DNA of 64,000 nt, taken from the NCBI GenBank assembly GCA_021613335.1, contig JAJTWR010000044.1:998501-1062500 (forward strand), given 5' to 3'. Positions 62,930 to 64,000 of this stretch are shown piece by piece (position 1 is the stretch's first letter; each line of letters starts with the position of its first letter). A program made the position numbers and the translations under genes. Under the pieces are notes generated by a model that saw nothing but the letters and a program-made list of their open reading frames with translations, did no database searches and was not told where the DNA came from. The DNA comes from Whitmania pigra. Its lineage: Eukaryota; Annelida; Clitellata; Hirudinida; Haemopidae.

Positions 62930-64000
62930 AAAGCCTCATCTTTCCTTGATGTTGTTGTTGCTAATGGTGATGTATCTTTTCGCCCGTTCATAATGTTTGC
63001 GGAAAACAAAACTTTCTTATTTCGGACAAGCAATGTCCACGATAATAATGAAATATTACTCGGTCTTATGATGATGACGATGACGACGACGATGACGATG
63101 ACAGTGATGATGTTGATTATGTTGAGGAATGTGAAATATTAAAAGTTCAATTTTTTTAAAAGACTGAACTGCGATGTTTTCATATATCTTTAATTTCTAA
63201 TTTCATAGCACAAAAATCCAATTACAGTCATATTTAAAATAATAAACTAATAACTAAGAATTAAATAATTTTCTCATTATTTTTGATTTATTTGTCTGAA
63301 GCCATCACACGTGTCCTTCTGGCTGGGTGGATGTAAGGTTGAATTGTCCATAAATATTCAGAAATAATGTCAGGAATGCAGAAACACGAACAAAACCAGC
63401 CTCGAAACTTTGTACAGACAACCATGTCTCGTTTATCTTAGATGCAATCGAAATTAAACAAACATTTCAAAAAACATTCGAACGAATAAAATGTCAAACT
63501 TTCTTCAAGAATTTTGAAAGTCGCAGTTTTAAAGTTTGTTTTTGCTTAATGTATTTTATTTGATTTGATTTATGGATAATCTTATTTTATTTTTTGTATA
63601 GATACAACAAGAATAAATGCAATAACGTAAATCAAATCTGTGGTTCCTAACTCCAATCGTGCGCAAATGAAGTGATTGATTTTTCAAACGATGTTCTCCT
63701 TCATTGATTGCTCAGTCACTCGTTAAGAGTAATTCATTTTACTTCTAAGCGGCTTTGTTTTAATTGTTTCAAATTGTGATTATATCAAATGTTAATTTTA
63801 TTTCCTTGAAACTACATTGTTTAACAATAACATAACAAAATCCACAGATGTAATCGTCATCGCAATCGTCGTCGTCGCCATCATCATCATCCGTTGACCG
63901 CCCATTGATAACATTGATAAGCATAATAAAAGTATTTTCTAATCAGAGTGACAACGAAAATAAATATTGAGTCTCAAAGGACCTGTTTCACCAATGAGAT
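62930..64000. other. Intergenic, no gene recognised
   Basis: AT-rich, with GAT/GAC triplet runs at 63067-63110 and ATC/GTC runs at 63855-63892. Nothing coding recognised to the window end. Confidence 0.5.

Overview
The window is nuclear DNA from an invertebrate animal. It is AT-rich and gene-sparse, with short and long GT-AG introns, very large simple-sequence arrays and many transposon remnants. An orexin/allatotropin-type receptor and a Cip/Kip CDK inhibitor point to a bilaterian. The phylum cannot be settled from the sequence alone. No bacterial features (operons, Shine-Dalgarno sites, CRISPR) are seen.

Layout. (1) 1-6.7 kb holds no recognised host gene but carries a 1.1-kb hAT transposon with a perfect 8-bp target duplication (841-1963). 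(2) 6.87-7.87 kb (minus): a two-exon Cip/Kip-type CDK inhibitor with TATA and CCAAT boxes and a poly(A) signal. (3) 11.77-15.83 kb (plus): CPSF1/CPSF160, a complete 1354-codon frame without any intron. (4) 17.75-25.12 kb (plus): RAB3GAP1, the Rab3GAP catalytic subunit. I assembled 20 exons whose phases all join, giving 859 codons. (5) 25.5-33.1 kb is a transposon graveyard: a 1.55-kb inverted-repeat element with a spliced transposase-like gene, two more hAT remnants and two LINE fragments. (6) 36.0-51.96 kb (plus): a six-exon orexin/allatotropin-type GPCR of 478 residues. Its 11.2-kb first intron holds a two-exon RING-finger gene on the other strand, R2-like retroelement fragments, SINEs and kilobases of AAT repeats. 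(7) 52.3-64 kb has no recognised host gene, but contains SINE/LINE composites, a MITE with a 9-bp target duplication and a Tc1-like fragment.

The host genes are not functionally linked as a set: pre-mRNA 3'-end processing, Rab18/Rab3 regulation, cell-cycle arrest, neuropeptide signalling and a probable ubiquitin ligase. The most original content is mobile. There is a compact tRNA-derived SINE family with five copies here, each with its own target duplication. A second SINE shows its Pol III A-box amplified in a 20-bp tandem array. That SINE sits upstream of the same ORF1-like LINE body at two loci. A 54-bp piece of RAB3GAP1 exon 18 is also copied exactly into the gene's own 3' flank, where it supplies an AATAAA. 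All coordinates and splice sites were read by eye, without alignment software or transcript data.
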